Source: Quercus robur (lineage: Eukaryota; Streptophyta; Magnoliopsida; Fagales; Fagaceae). Taken from it: a stretch of DNA of 64,000 nucleotides. Position numbers and translations under genes: made by a program. The stretch spans positions 434,001 through 498,000 of the forward strand of contig NC_065536.1 of the NCBI RefSeq assembly GCF_932294415.1, read 5' to 3'. Every line of letters starts with the position of its first letter. Positions within the stretch are counted from its first letter, which is position 1. The notes beneath the pieces are model-generated. The model had not been told where the DNA came from. It saw nothing but the letters and a program-made list of their open reading frames with translations, and made no database searches. Below are positions 10,312-22,550 of this stretch, in pieces.

Positions 10312-13300
10312 ACAAAGCATCACCATATTAATTGTGAATATTGTGTAAAATAGTAGATGAAAAGTAAGAGAACATTTTTCCTAAATAAGAGGTGATATAT
10401 ATATATATATATATATATCTGTTTTTCCTAGTTCTGATTCAACGCAAGCCTAATACTCTTTTTTTTTTTTTGGGGGAGGGGGGGGGGGGGGGGGGTGGGC
10501 TGGGGGGTGGTTTGTAACCCAAAGCCCGTACTAGTAGAGGTCCAAATGGGCCGCTTGCACACCAAACAGATAAAAATAAATAAACAGAAAAAGGTCTTTA
10601 TGTTTAAAACCATAAAATGGGAACAGCTGCTTTTTGATGGCCATTTTCGCAAAGAAATTCAACAAACCCAGTAGAAGCCAAGCCCAATTAATTTTGGATC
10701 CAATTACACTTATTTTGTAACATTTTTATTTTTAGTTTTGCATGACCCAATCTCAATGGAGGGTAGAAAAAGCTCCCAATGGGCCTTCATAGGCTTTTTC
10801 GTTTTTCCAAGTGGCTTGGGATCACTTGCCACTTTCACATATATAAATGAAAACTTGTCTATCATGCTTAATTTTATGTCGTTAGAAGTCCCGCCGGTTA
10901 AACTCATTTAAGTTCACATACATAAGATAAGATAAGCATGTTTCGTCATTAATTAAATTTCTAACTATATATTTGTCTCATTAAAAGTAGCGTCTTTCAG
11001 GGCCGAAATAGCTGAGAAATTAAAGTGCAGAGGCTATCAGGTTTTGTCAACATTCATTTTACATCTATTAGTATATAATGGAGGGTAGGGCCCCACACCC
11101 TCCTTCTAATTGTGTTGGATGATGTCCTCTGTCAATCAATTATGCTTTGCTACTTAGTCGTGCTTGTGCATTTATGGCTCTAATCTAATAAAAATGGTGG
11201 TCCTAAATCCTAACACTGATATACATATAAAATATTAAGAAATTTGAGTTATAAATAATGAGTGTGTGCACAGAGAGAGAGAGAGAGCTAGCAGGCCAGA
11301 CCCAGATTTGCCTCTCGCGATCGATGTTTGTGAATGACAGCATATGCATGCTGCACTTAGTGCCAAACCCGTAAAAGATATTTGATGATCATGTGCATGT
11401 GATTATGGGACCAACACCTCTCTCCCTCACATGCAACCCTTCTTTTTTATTTTTGTGATTATGACTCCTATGCTATATATGTGCTTCCCCATTTATTCTT
11501 TGTGCGTTTTCCATGTGATTATCACACACTCATTCAAACATAAATCTCTACTTATTTTGTAGGAGGTGATCATTTTATTTATCAACAGTAACTATTTATC
11601 TATATCTATAAGGATGAAATATTAAAATATGTTTAAATCTCAAGGCTTACATTTTTTTTTTTAAATTTTAAGTTGCATGTTTAGAAATTGAGTTCTTAGA
11701 AAAAATGAGATGTAAAGTAAGTAAATTTATATAAAGTATAAATTTTAAAACCATATGAAGCACGGATTAAAAACTAGTGTAATGAGTGTTAACAAATACA
11801 CATTAATACAAATTCTTATGAAAATTTTTCACATGGCTAATTTTGGTTTTAAGAAACCTCTCGATCAAATATATCTTAAACAATCACACTATTAAAAAGC
11901 AGTCATGTCTAATTTCTTGGTCACAACATGTGCTTCAAAACCTTTAAGCATGACAATAATTTATGGTATATCAAGTGAGAGTTTAAATTTTAAAGATAAT
12001 GTTATGAACTACTAATTTTAATAGTTAATAAACTAGTTGAGTTTGGAAATAATAAATAAATAAATAATATTATTAACGTATATTCTTCCCATTAATTACT
12101 TATGTCTTTTTGTAAAATAGTAGGTTAAGTTAAATAATATAATACAATATACCCAACTAGCTTAGCACATTCTCTTCGTAATTTCCTAGATTGAATCACG
12201 TGGTTCCCTCTCTTCCATGCCCATGCAATTAATGTTAAGTAAGAAAACAAGTAAACATCACACATATAACCATGCACAATTATATTAAAGAAACTAAACG
12301 ATTATTATTAGATGATTAATTAATATTTGTTATGAATGTATGTCTTTGCGTGTAGTTTGTGTTGAGGAGGAGGTTGAGCACAAGTTGAACGCAAAGGAGT
12401 CATGCACTATAGTATAGACTTACCGTATAGTCAAGAAGAAACCAAAGTAATTAAGTAAGTTCACTCAAACTCAAAGAAGCTGAATTCTTCACGCATGCAT
12501 TACGTAGCTGCTGTCATTGTTGTTGCGGTTGGGGGTGGTACTCAAAAATCTCTATCTATGACTAATATTGGAGAAAATTAGTTTATTTGTTGATTTCGAA
12601 AAATTCCAACCCCATTGGTCCAGAACTTGGATGCCGATAGATTAATGGAGAGTTTTACTCCTACACGCATCATTCAAGCTTCCTTTGTCGGCAGCTTATA
12701 CCAAACATCTCCATTTAATTAATTAATTAATTAATTTGGTTTCAACAAAAGTATATTTATAATTTTGTTTTGTTTTCTATTTCTATTTATATATAAAATC
12801 GTTCAAACATAGCATTCAGAATGAATCTTTATAGATTCTCTATATGTTTCTCAAAAATAAAACGGATCTTCTATAATTTACCAAGAGTTTTGTAACTTAA
12901 TTGATACTTCATCATGCACAAACTACTTGGAGTGGCGAAATGGTTTAACTTTGAAATTGAATTACGAAGTTAACAACATATTAAAACTATTTACAAAAAA
13001 AAAAAATAAATAAAATAAAATCCTTTATAATTTTAAAGATTACTCTAGCATAAAACTATAAAAATATACCCTCATAAATTAAAAAAAAATTTTGAAGCCC
13101 CCCCATAATTAGATTAGATTGTTAACATCTAACCATTCCTTTTTGAGTGATTTTGATTCTTCCAGTTAATCAGCAATATTTAAACAAGTAATATTAAATA
13201 TTTAATTAACTGTAAATTTTTTAATCTATCTAAGTTATTAATAATAATGTGAAAAAATCTAAATCACTCAATTTATCCATGAATTGTTCAAATTTGTATG

Positions 13301-14226
13301 ACTCTAAGACATCATTACCTTAAAGACTCTCTAGAAAAAAGCTAAATCAATTATGAAAATATTTATGGTAAACAATATATATATATATATATATATATTA
13401 TTTCAAGAAATGGTAAACAAATAGTACTAATTAATTCTTTTCCCTCCAACACTGAAAATTTTTAATCGTCTGCGTCAGGATATATAATTTAAAAATGGCG
13501 AATCAGATCTAGCTATGACTAAATATGAAAACAAACATTCATAGTAACATATATGTAAACAAAAATGTATAAAAGATTGACTATGTTTGTAAGAGTTGGC
13601 GCATCATTATTTTAATTTTTGTGAGACAAAGGAAGAAAATATGACCCACAGGATCTCTTGCTGGATCCAATTACCTGATTAATTTGTGGAATCAATCATG
13701 GAGAAAAGGCATCTATGGTTCAGTGTCTCCAGTCCAATAACATTGATGTCATTTTCTTACACAGACGCAATGCAGTTTACATTTAGTAATATTAAAACTA
13801 CTATTAATAAATAAAAATTCCATATTTAAATCACAAAAACTATCTTTAAGAGCTAATGTCTATAATATTTTCAAATTTTTCGAAGTCTTTAAAGACACCA
13901 GAGAGCCCGTGTATTTTTTTAAATACAGTCATTCTCTAAGCTCTCACTTAGGAAAAGGAAAAGAAATGAAATGAAAAATAATAATTTTAAAATATTTATT
14001 TATTTATCTTTTTTTATGTGATTTATTTATTTATCTTGTTTAGGAGTTTTAACGGAGAAAATTGAAGATTTATTTTTTTATTTGGAAATTTAAGTAAGAG
14101 AGAAAGAAATTGGTAGAATGGAGCACTCATTAATTCCTATATTTCCTCAAAATCTCAACTTTTCATTCCCCCAAAATTGGAAAGAATCTAAGGGAATGGA
14201 ATGATGTTTAATGAAATTTTCACTAA
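10312..14226. other. Intergenic, AT-rich, no gene recognised
   Basis: The stretch includes (AT)n tracts at about 10396-10420 and 13375-13398, a poly-G/C-rich run near 10472-10500, and (TTAA)n-like sequence near 12715. I looked for coding exons, tRNA cloverleafs and known miRNA sequences and found none that I could defend. Confidence 0.55.
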
Positions 14227-14443
14227 GGTACCGTTTGGGTACCGATTATTGCTTCCACGTTTTGCGTCAAAACACATTTTAGACCTTTTTTTTTTCTTTT
14301 TTAAACCAGCGCCTATTGTACTGTTCATGGGACATAAACAGTGCAAATAGGCATATTTACAATAACCATTTGGTGAACAATAACTTTTTTTCTTTTTTTT
14401 TGTTTTCAATTTTCAGCAAAATAAGTAATATCTAAACAGACCC
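14227..14443. mobile_element. Tourist-like MITE, copy 1
   Basis: The element starts GGTACCGTTTGGGTACCG and ends CTAAACAGACCC (reverse complement GGGTCTGTTTAG), flanked by TAA on both sides (14224-14226 and 14444-14446). A TTA/TAA duplication plus GG(G)nCTGTTTGG-type ends is typical of PIF/Harbinger-derived Tourist MITEs. It contains the words GTTCATGGGAC and TTTTCAATTTTCAGCA shared with the next element. Confidence 0.75.
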
Positions 14444-14446
14444 TAA

Positions 14447-14651
14447 GTGAATATTTGGATAGAGCTGAAATAATTTTTTAGTTGCATCCAGCGTTTTTTA
14501 GTGGGTCCTGTGCACTGTTCATGGGACCCGTAAGTATTTTTTTCAGTAAAAACAATTTTAAAACTAGGTCCCACACACTATTCACACATTTAAAAATTAT
14601 TTTGTTACAATATTTTCAATTTTCAACAATAAGCGGTATCCAAACAGACCC
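14447..14651. mobile_element. Tourist-like MITE, copy 2, abutting copy 1
   Basis: The left end is GTGAATATTTGGATAGAG and the right end is ATCCAAACAGACCC, followed by TAA (14652-14654). The left TAA is shared with copy 1. The interior has GTTCATGGGACC and TTTTCAATTTTCAACAATAAG, the same family as copy 1. Confidence 0.75.
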
Positions 14652-14654
14652 TAA

Positions 14655-15206
14655 AACTCTCAAAATACTCTTATTTCTTCAGCTATTCATTTTGAAACGG
14701 GGTCTAATAGTAATATTGTGATAAAATAATTCAATTTGTTTCCCTCTATATTACTCCCAAACATTGTTACTTAATTTCATTTAATACATTTTTTAAATTT
14801 CTATCTTTTATTCTATTATTAAAAAACCTTATATTATTTTATTTTAAATTTTCTAAACAAAGTTACTTAATTCTATTTGATACTTTTTTTTTTCCCATTC
14901 ATTTCCATTACTTAAATGCATTTTATTATATTCCATTCCATTTTATAATTTACTTATTTTATTTCTTTCCATTTATTTATGAATTCCCAAACAAACTGTA
15001 ATGCGAAGCTAATGGAAGACTCGCAACAAAATTTCAACATGTTAGTGTGTTTGGCCAAAAGCTACAAGCTTTTGTTATATATTTGTCTTAGCTTTAATTT
15101 AAATTTTCCTAGAACATTTTTTTTAATTAAGATAAATTTTATCTTTTTGTCTTACATTCAGGATTTAACAAATAAAAACATTCAGACATAAAATACACGG
15201 TAAGCC
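14655..15206. other. Intergenic, AT-rich, nothing recognised
   Basis: This is T-rich sequence without a credible exon. Its last 17 bases (15190-15206) are the left target duplication of the following SINE. Confidence 0.55.
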
Positions 15207-15358
15207 GTGAGTTCTAATTAGCTCAACTGGTAAAGTCTCTAATGGTTGTATAAGAGATCTGGGGTTCAATTCCTGCCTACACCAAAAACTAGTTGGTGTT
15301 TTGGTCTGATGATAAAGAACTATCATCAGAAACGAACGTCATAAGTTGAAACTCTCTC
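15207..15358 (+). mobile_element. tRNA-derived SINE with 17-bp target duplication
   Basis: It contains a pol III A box (TTAGCTCAACTGGT) and B box (GGGGTTCAATTCC) about 30 bases apart, then a family-specific 3' part with GGTGTTTTGGTCTGATGATA. It is flanked by AAAATACACGGTAAGCC (15190-15206) and AAAATACACTGTAAGCC (15359-15375), one mismatch. The body of 152 bp is usual for plant SINEs. Confidence 0.9.
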
Positions 15359-15658
15359 AAAATACACTGTAAGCCTACAATTTGAGAAAATATCCTACCG
15401 AATCATTAGATGTCACTTTCCTCTTTGAGAGTTTCCTTTTTTGTCACATCATTATCATCTTATTCAACCCATATGACCAAGTCCTTTCATATCTTTGAGT
15501 ATAAGAGCTCTGTGTTAGTTTGGTATAACTTATTTTGACAGTTTATTTTGCTTAAAATAGTAAATTAGACAAAATGGGATATAACAATCAAGTGTTTAAA
15601 TTTTTTAATTAATTTTAAGATAATATTTAATTTTAATTAGAAAACTTAATATATTAAT

Positions 15659-16680
15659 GGGTAAACTATGTATTTAGATCTTATAATTTACATCATATTT
15701 CAATTAGATCCATAACTTTTTAATTGTGTTAATTTAATCCTGTAGGGTCTCATTTTTCAGCCCAATACCACACAGTGGGTGGGATCTTGGACCAATGGGC
15801 CCAATATAATGAATTTGTAGAGATTGGGCTAAAAGGCTGGGCCTCGGTGAACGGACAGTCGTTAATCATGGTGTTCATGATGATCGCACAGAGGAGAACT
15901 AAGTTTATCCAAGAAGACTTTCTCCTCGGCACGACCTGGGTGGCTCCGGTTCTTGGACCTGGTCCCAGTCCCCTTTCTGGACTGCTTCTTCCTCCTTTTA
16001 TATTAGCTTTTTCCCTCCCCCCAACGTCCACGTGTAGGTTCAGCTTTATAGGGCTGGTACTTGTCCCATCAGCCCATACCCAAAGTGGTTGGGGGTGGTT
16101 GTAAAAGCTGAAAAGCATGACTCTGTCAGGTGTAGAGTACTTAATTGCAGTAAGGGCAGTCTTTCCCTTGTTCTTTGTCGTTTTAGTACTTTTCCTGTTC
16201 GGCGAAATGACCCGGAATGTCATCACCAGGACCTAGTTGCTCCCCTTGCCCTCGGCTACATTTATGGTCGAGGAGGGTCCTTCCCATGGCCGAGGAGGAT
16301 CCTTCCCATGGCCAAGGGGTGGGCCTTCCTTGGATCGGGCCTTGGGCCCAGCACAGACATTGACATGGGCTTCCCGGTTTTATATCCCCACAAATCCCTA
16401 ACATTTTAATGTCATGTTAATTTAGTCATTACCATTATTTTTTAAATGAAAATTGCTAACGTAGCAAACGACCGAAGTAAAAGATTAGTTTATGTTAATG
16501 TGACAATAAACTATTTTTTTTATTTTAACTGTTTGTCACGTTAGCGATTTCTATCAAATAGATAACAGTAAAGATTAAATTAACACGACATTAAAATATT
16601 AGAGACTAAATTGACACAACTGAAAAATTAGAGATCAAATTGAAATATAATGTAAAGAAAGAGACCAAATACATAGTTTA
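15659..16680. mobile_element. Foldback (long inverted repeat) element, split by a solo LTR
   Basis: The outer sequence GTAAACTATGTATTTAGATC at the left pairs with GACCAAATACATAGTTTA at the right. Once the LTR at 15741-16392 is set aside, the two arms match in reverse complement over roughly 150-180 bases each (for example TTAATGTCATGTTAATTTAG against TTAAATTAACACGACATTAA). The loop is near 16470-16540. The intact element would be about 365 bp. The class is not certain (MULE-like foldback or similar). The exact termini are degenerate. Confidence 0.7.
15741..16392 (-). mobile_element. Solo LTR of family A (fossil)
   Basis: The LTR is 652 bp. On the minus strand it starts TGTGGGGATATAAAACC and ends GAGACCCTACA, the family-A termini. 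It is flanked by the 5-bp duplication AATCC (15736-15740 and 16393-16397). A minus-strand TATAAAAG at 16012-16005 and an ACGTGGACGTTGG motif correspond to the other family LTRs. No internal sequence is present, so it is a solo LTR left by LTR-LTR recombination. Confidence 0.9.
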
Positions 16681-17785
16681 TTTTTATTTTAAACCTAAAA
16701 ATCTGTAATTAGATTTTATCTATAAATAAATAAACAAAGTAAGCCTTGACATATATTTTTCTAAAAAAAAAGAGTAGAAACTAAAAACAGAGACGGGTTC
16801 CACCGAGACCCATAAAAGCCAACTACACACTATACATTGTTTAATATTAACATTTAACACAATAAAAAAGGTAATGCTAATCGATTCACATTCACTGCCG
16901 TTTCTCTTTAGATTCAATTCATTATCTCTATCTGTTATCAAAAAAAAAATATATATATCAATCAATATATCTATAAAAAATAAAATACTACTGATTACAA
17001 TATTTTAAATATCTAATTCTTAAATACTCGTAGAGCATAGAAAATATTCTCTCCTCTCATATTTATGGTGTCGTTCACTTATTAAATTTATGATATAATC
17101 CACCGTAAATAAATATGATTATTAAATTTATGATATAATCCACCGTAAATAAATATGAAAATGAAAGCGTCTAAAAATTCTTCATTTTAGAATGTAAGTA
17201 ATTAATGACCCTCTTTAGCGTCTTTAATTTCAAAGAGAAAAAATAAGAGGAGCTTGACCGCTTTTTATACTATAATCAAGGAGCCCACTTTTTTGTAATA
17301 TCTTTTTTTCATTCTAATCGAACGGTCTAAAATGGTTTGTGACATATAATAAGAGTAATGGTCCAACACTGTGGCTGTAGCTTTTCTCTTCTTTAAATCT
17401 TTGGGACATAAATTAGATTCCAAACGTGCCTCTAGTGTCGTAAAAACCTTAAAAAGCCCGGCAAACACTCTTCACTGCAAAAAAAAAAAAAAAGAAACAA
17501 CACCACCACACTGTCTCACTCTCTGTCTCTCTCTCTTAAAGTGGTGTTTCATATTTTGTTTAGAAACAGGTAGATATACGGTTATAAATGTTAGCTCATA
17601 TAGCCATATATAGCAAGTTTACAAATGCTGCTTCTGGGCCATTAGATACTACCAAACTCTGTAAAGCCTAGAGTGGCTAGGCTTATTTTTCTCCGAATAC
17701 CCTCTGGTGTATACATCGTGTAATTTTTCTTTCTCTATATATACAATATTTTGGGTGTTGTATACATAGAGAGAAGACTATATAT
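16681..17785. other. Intergenic and upstream region of the pectin acetylesterase gene
   Basis: It contains a 40-bp direct duplication (about 17079-17158, word GATATAATCCACCGTAAATA twice) and CT-rich sequence near 17515-17535. No other gene is recognised. The promoter of the following gene should lie in the last few hundred bases. Confidence 0.55.
17736..17743 (+). promoter_or_regulatory. Possible TATA box of the pectin acetylesterase gene
   Basis: TATATATA lies 43 bases before the start codon and is preceded by a CT-rich stretch. If used, the 5' untranslated leader would be very short. The region is AT-rich, so chance occurrence is possible. Confidence 0.3.
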
Positions 17786-20700
17786 ATGGCCATGGTGAAG
17801 GTATCAGTTTTGTTGATTGGGATTTTAACAGTACTTGTTTTTGGGAACTGGGTTGATGGGTTTGAGGAGATTCTTAATTTAAATGAAACAGCAGCGTCTT
17901 TCTTGGACTCAGAACATATGGAGGCTTTTGGAGCCTCCAAAGCTGCAAGAGCTACTGATGTTTTGATGGTGGGGCTTACCCTTATTCAAGGTGCTGATGC
18001 CAAAGGAGCAGGTACATTCTTTTTATTATATATTCTTTTTTTTCTTTCCTTGATTTCCTTTCCTGCTGTTTTTTGGTCCCTGGTTCACATTAATAGTTTG
18101 GTAGTTTGCTTGAAATAGATGTGAGGGATTAATGCAGATAAACAGACAAAAGGTTTATGTTGTAATGTCCTTGTGTACCTGAGACTGAATTTTGTTTCTG
18201 TGTTCTGTACTTATTGGCAATCCTTATTAAAGCTTGTATTTTTCTTACTTGTTATTATTAATTCATTATTGTAATGATTCAGAAGAGCCTCCTCCACTCC
18301 CTTTCTTTTTTTCTTTTCTTTTTTGTATTCAATGTGTACTTTTTGATTCTGCAGCCAGGCATATTGATTACTTTGCCTTCAGTTTTTGTTGTTATTCTCT
18401 TAGTTTTTGTCAAATCAGTTTTACCAATGATATTTCTTCACTTCACTGAGAGAGACATCTGTTCCGTTGCCTGGCTTTGTTTTGAATATCTTTAATGCTA
18501 TTACTATTGTTGCTTGTTTGGGTATATTAAGTCAATTTATGCTGTTCTATTATACTATTTGGTGAAATTGTTCAATCTCTCTGTCTTTGCTTTACTCTTT
18601 CTGTTTCTAATCATTGTTCGTGTTTCTCCCATATCTCCTTGTCTGTGTCTCTCTTTTTCTCTCACACACACACACAATTATTTATTGTTAGATAGTTTTC
18701 TATTACAAGCAAGGCTATCCGTGTTGTAATTGTCATTCTTATCTTCTAAATTCATCTTGTAAAAGAGTGTTTTCTGATAAAAAAATTCTAGTCATGTATT
18801 TGTCTGGGTTTGGCCTAATTTGCCACAATGTGTTTTCACTATTACAGTCTGCATGGATGGAACATTACCCGGCTATAATTGGCATCGTGGGTATGGGTCA
18901 GGAGCAAATAGTTGGCTCATTCAATTGGAGGTTTGTGAGATTAGATTTGAAATGTCATAATTGAATACTTAATTTATAGTTGTTGTGTCATATTCTGTGC
19001 ATAATTCATAAATACATGTGTTTGTATATGTTTCTCCTGTTGAATCTTTCACTGACAAAATAAATTAAAATATCTCGTTCATCAAAAAGGAAAAAAAAGG
19101 AAAACTAAAATGTCTGGATAATGTAAGAATTTGGCCAATGTAACTACAATATCAAACTGGTGTTGTAACAATTCTTATCTGTGTTTCACTGTTTCTTGTT
19201 GATATTTGTGTCAATAGTATACTCTTGGCTATCAGGTGATTTTGGAAAAATACGATATTCTCATCTTCAAAGCACATGATGGTTACTTCTCTATTGAGTA
19301 ATATTTCTATGATAATGAATATCAAATGTAAAGTTCTAAATATTTCAGCTCTTTTTGGTCCTCGGTATATCTCCAATATGGTTCAAGGCTTTTCAGGGAC
19401 AGCTCTATGATACTCTAAAATTCTGTCTTGTTAATCGTGTAGTTATTATCATTATCACCATTATTATTAGATTATGCCACTTTCTGGTTAATGCTGGCTG
19501 CATACGGTCTCACCTTCAAATACTCTAATGGTTTTATTTATTGAGGACTTAAATTATTCAAATATCTTGTTCTTGTGGCAGGGAGGTGGATGGTGTAACA
19601 ACCTTAGAAGTTGTGTTTACCGGAAAACAAGCCGGCATGGATCCACAGCTTACATGGAAAAGGAAATAGCATTTACGGGAATACTGAGCGATAAAGCTGG
19701 ATATAATCCTGGTTTCCTCCCAAACTTGAAAATATCTTGCGTTATTTCTGCCTTTTTCTTGCTTGAGCTTTCTTGACCATTGTGTTGTTTATATGGGCTT
19801 GCAGATTTTTACAACTGGAATAGAATAAAACTCCGTTACTGTGATGGTGCCTCTTTTAGCGGGGATAGTGAAAATAAGGTTTGTATTAGAGATGAATGTT
19901 GTAACCTTAAAACTACCAGCCCATCCCAAATAGCTGCCTAGAAGGCATATTGCATGCTCTGAGAAAAATGCTGTAGATCTTGTTGCTCAATTTTTATGAA
20001 CAAGCTCCAAAAATCTTATTAACATTTTCCCCATGATTTATGTGGTGTCTTCATCCTATGTCAGTGATAGCTGCAAATGAAAGAGAGAGTGAGAGAGAAT
20101 GGTTTTCGTTCTTTTCTTTATCCACCCATTGAAGTGGCTAAGTTTATTGTATGTCTAAATGACTAGATTGGAAAATGCAAATGTGTATCTAAAAATGCAG
20201 GGTTGATTCGTAATTCTTATTTTTTGTTTGAGTTCACTATATGTTAACATATAGGATTCTGTTTCTTAGGCTGCACAACTGCAATATAGGGGACAACGTA
20301 TATGGTTGGCTGCAATGGAAGAATTTATGTCAAAGGGAATGCGCTCTGCTAAACAGGTTTATGCCATCATTATTTGGCTCTCTTTTCATCTCCTTTTCAT
20401 TTATTATCTTATTTCACACACTATTAATTGTACTGCAGGCTCTTCTTTCTGGCTGCTCTGCTGGGGGACTAGCATCTATTTTACACTGTGATGAGTTTCG
20501 AGGTTTATTTTCAGGCAATACTAAAGTGAAGTGCCTAAGTGATGCTGGAATGTTTCTTGATGCGTAAATACTATCTCTTGATGCTCTTTTAGTTCCAGCA
20601 ATATTAATATGCAGATTTTTTCCTTAGCTTAGTTATTAATGCTTACAATTTCCATTGATAATCCTACCTGGAATTGCAGGGTTGATGTATCTGGTGGGCG

Positions 20701-22550
20701 CACCCTCAGGAATTATTTTGGTGGTGTGGTAGGCTCGCAGGTACTATTGCTTTGCTTTTTTTCTATTTCCTATTTCTGGTTTCATTATATGAAGTCTGGT
20801 GTAGTGAATGATTGATGTCAATCATAATTATTGGGGAGATATTAATAAACGCATTAACATGACCTTGTGCACAGACTCAAATTCATGACATATATGCCAA
20901 GTTAGTGCTTTAATGTCATTAGTGTCAGTGGCTTAGGAAATGAGGATCGGATGTACAACTTGACCAAGAGTCATTGTGCCCATGCTTGCTAATTGAATTT
21001 TTTGTGTTTCGACTCCATTAATCTTTGTTGTACAAGCTTGGATCATTTGACATGATAGTAACACATACTGAATTTGTATAATTATTACAGGGACTGAAAA
21101 ATACTCTGCCACGTGTTTGTACTGACCACCTAGATCCAACTTCGGTAACCTCTTTTCCTTGACTTATTTTGAATGAATCTGTAGAAACACAAAATTGTGT
21201 GGCCTGTCATTTACTATTAAACTGACTTCACTCTTTTGTCCTTTTTTTTTCTTATCAGTGCTTCTTCCCTCAGAACTTAGTTGGCAACATTAAAACCCCA
21301 CTTTTTATTCTCAATACAGCCTATGATTCATGGCAGGTAATTCTTCTTTTTAATAGATTTCTCTTTTGATCCATCTTACAACACATAATATATAAATTAT
21401 CTTGCATTATGAGTAACAATGGAATGCCTTGAGTGACAAAGTAGATGAATTAAGTGATAAATTTTCCACATGAAATCAGATCCAATCCAGCCTAGCTCCA
21501 CCTTCAGCAGATCCCTCAGGCTATTGGCATGATTGTCGATTAAATCATTCAAAATGTTCCCCAGCCCAGATCCAATTTTTGCAAGGTGATTTCAAAATTA
21601 AGAACTTGCTAGCTTGAGCTTTTGGATTCATGTTGGCTTCAATACATGATAACTAAAATTAATCTACTTATTAAAAGGCATTTATTTGTTTGATGGAACA
21701 GGGTTCAGGAATGAAATGCTGAAAGCAATAAATCGCTTCTCATTGTCTAAACAAAATGGGCTGTTTATAAATTCATGTTTTGCTCACTGCCAAACAGAGA
21801 GGCAGGACACTTGGTTTGCTGATAATTCTCCTGTTATCGGAAACAAGGTATGCCTGACCTAATTGATTATGTTTGGCTTTGGCACATCATAGCCATAAAC
21901 CACCAGAAATATATGTCCTCACAGTTAAATTTGTATACGTATGTATTTGTGCACTTGTACATTTGTGTGTTTCTTGGTTATATGAAGTGGCCCACATTGC
22001 TTGCTCTATAATACATTTGACTTCAAAATTTCCATCGATCTTTCCATCAGCATAGCCAAAGTCCTATCTTGGATGAATCACAATGCTCCATATGACATTG
22101 ACCTCATTAAGATTCCCCAGATGTCTTGATGTTTATCCAAAAAAACTCACCTTGACAAAAACTGGAGGACATGCCTTAAGCTAGTAGCCTTAAGACCAGT
22201 TTTCTTATAATCTTATATTGCTTATTAACAGATTTTAACCAAAGAAGATGTTGAAGTTATTATTATTATTATTATTTGTAAGTTTCAGAAATACCCATAG
22301 ATTTTAAACCCACAACCTTACCCTCCATTCGTTCTTATTACTTGCATTTTGAATCATATTCCTCTGTTCTATTTCATTTGTTTAGTAAAGATAAGAGGTT
22401 CAAAGTACCTAAAATTATATAATTGCTGGTATTTAGGCCATTGCACAAGCTGTTGGAGACTGGTATTTCGACCGAACAAGCGTTAAAGCCATCGACTGTC
22501 CTTATCCTTGTGACAAGAGTTGCCACCATCTGGTTTTCAGACAAGCCTAG
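17786..22550 (+). CDS. Pectin acetylesterase (carbohydrate esterase family 13), 12 exons
   Basis: The enzyme removes acetyl groups from cell-wall pectin. Coding exons that join in phase with GT-AG introns are 17786-18011, 18848-18930, 19582-19711, 19805-19878, 20270-20356, 20439-20563, 20680-20740, 21091-21144, 21259-21336, 21480-21585, 21702-21847 and 22437-22550, giving 427 residues. Residues 1 to about 25 form a hydrophobic signal peptide ([20 protein letters not shown]). Family motifs follow: [22 protein letters not shown] (104-110, oxyanion region) and SGCSAGG with nucleophile Ser207. By analogy with the related Notum esterase, the other triad members are Asp303 (NTAYDSWQ) and His370 (SCFAHCQ). 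Many Cys residues fit a secreted disulphide-bonded protein. Length is normal for plant PAEs. The first ATG in the transcript context was taken. AATAAA at 22652-22657 could direct polyadenylation. No defect is seen. Confidence 0.96.

Noticed and set aside
10428-10652. Minus-strand 74-codon frame with a poly-Pro stretch
   Set aside because: The proline run is a translated homopolymer-like G/C tract, and there is no other support.
15207-15290. Functional tRNA gene
   Set aside because: A and B boxes are present, but the acceptor and anticodon stems do not pair, and the flanking duplications and 3' extension mark a SINE.
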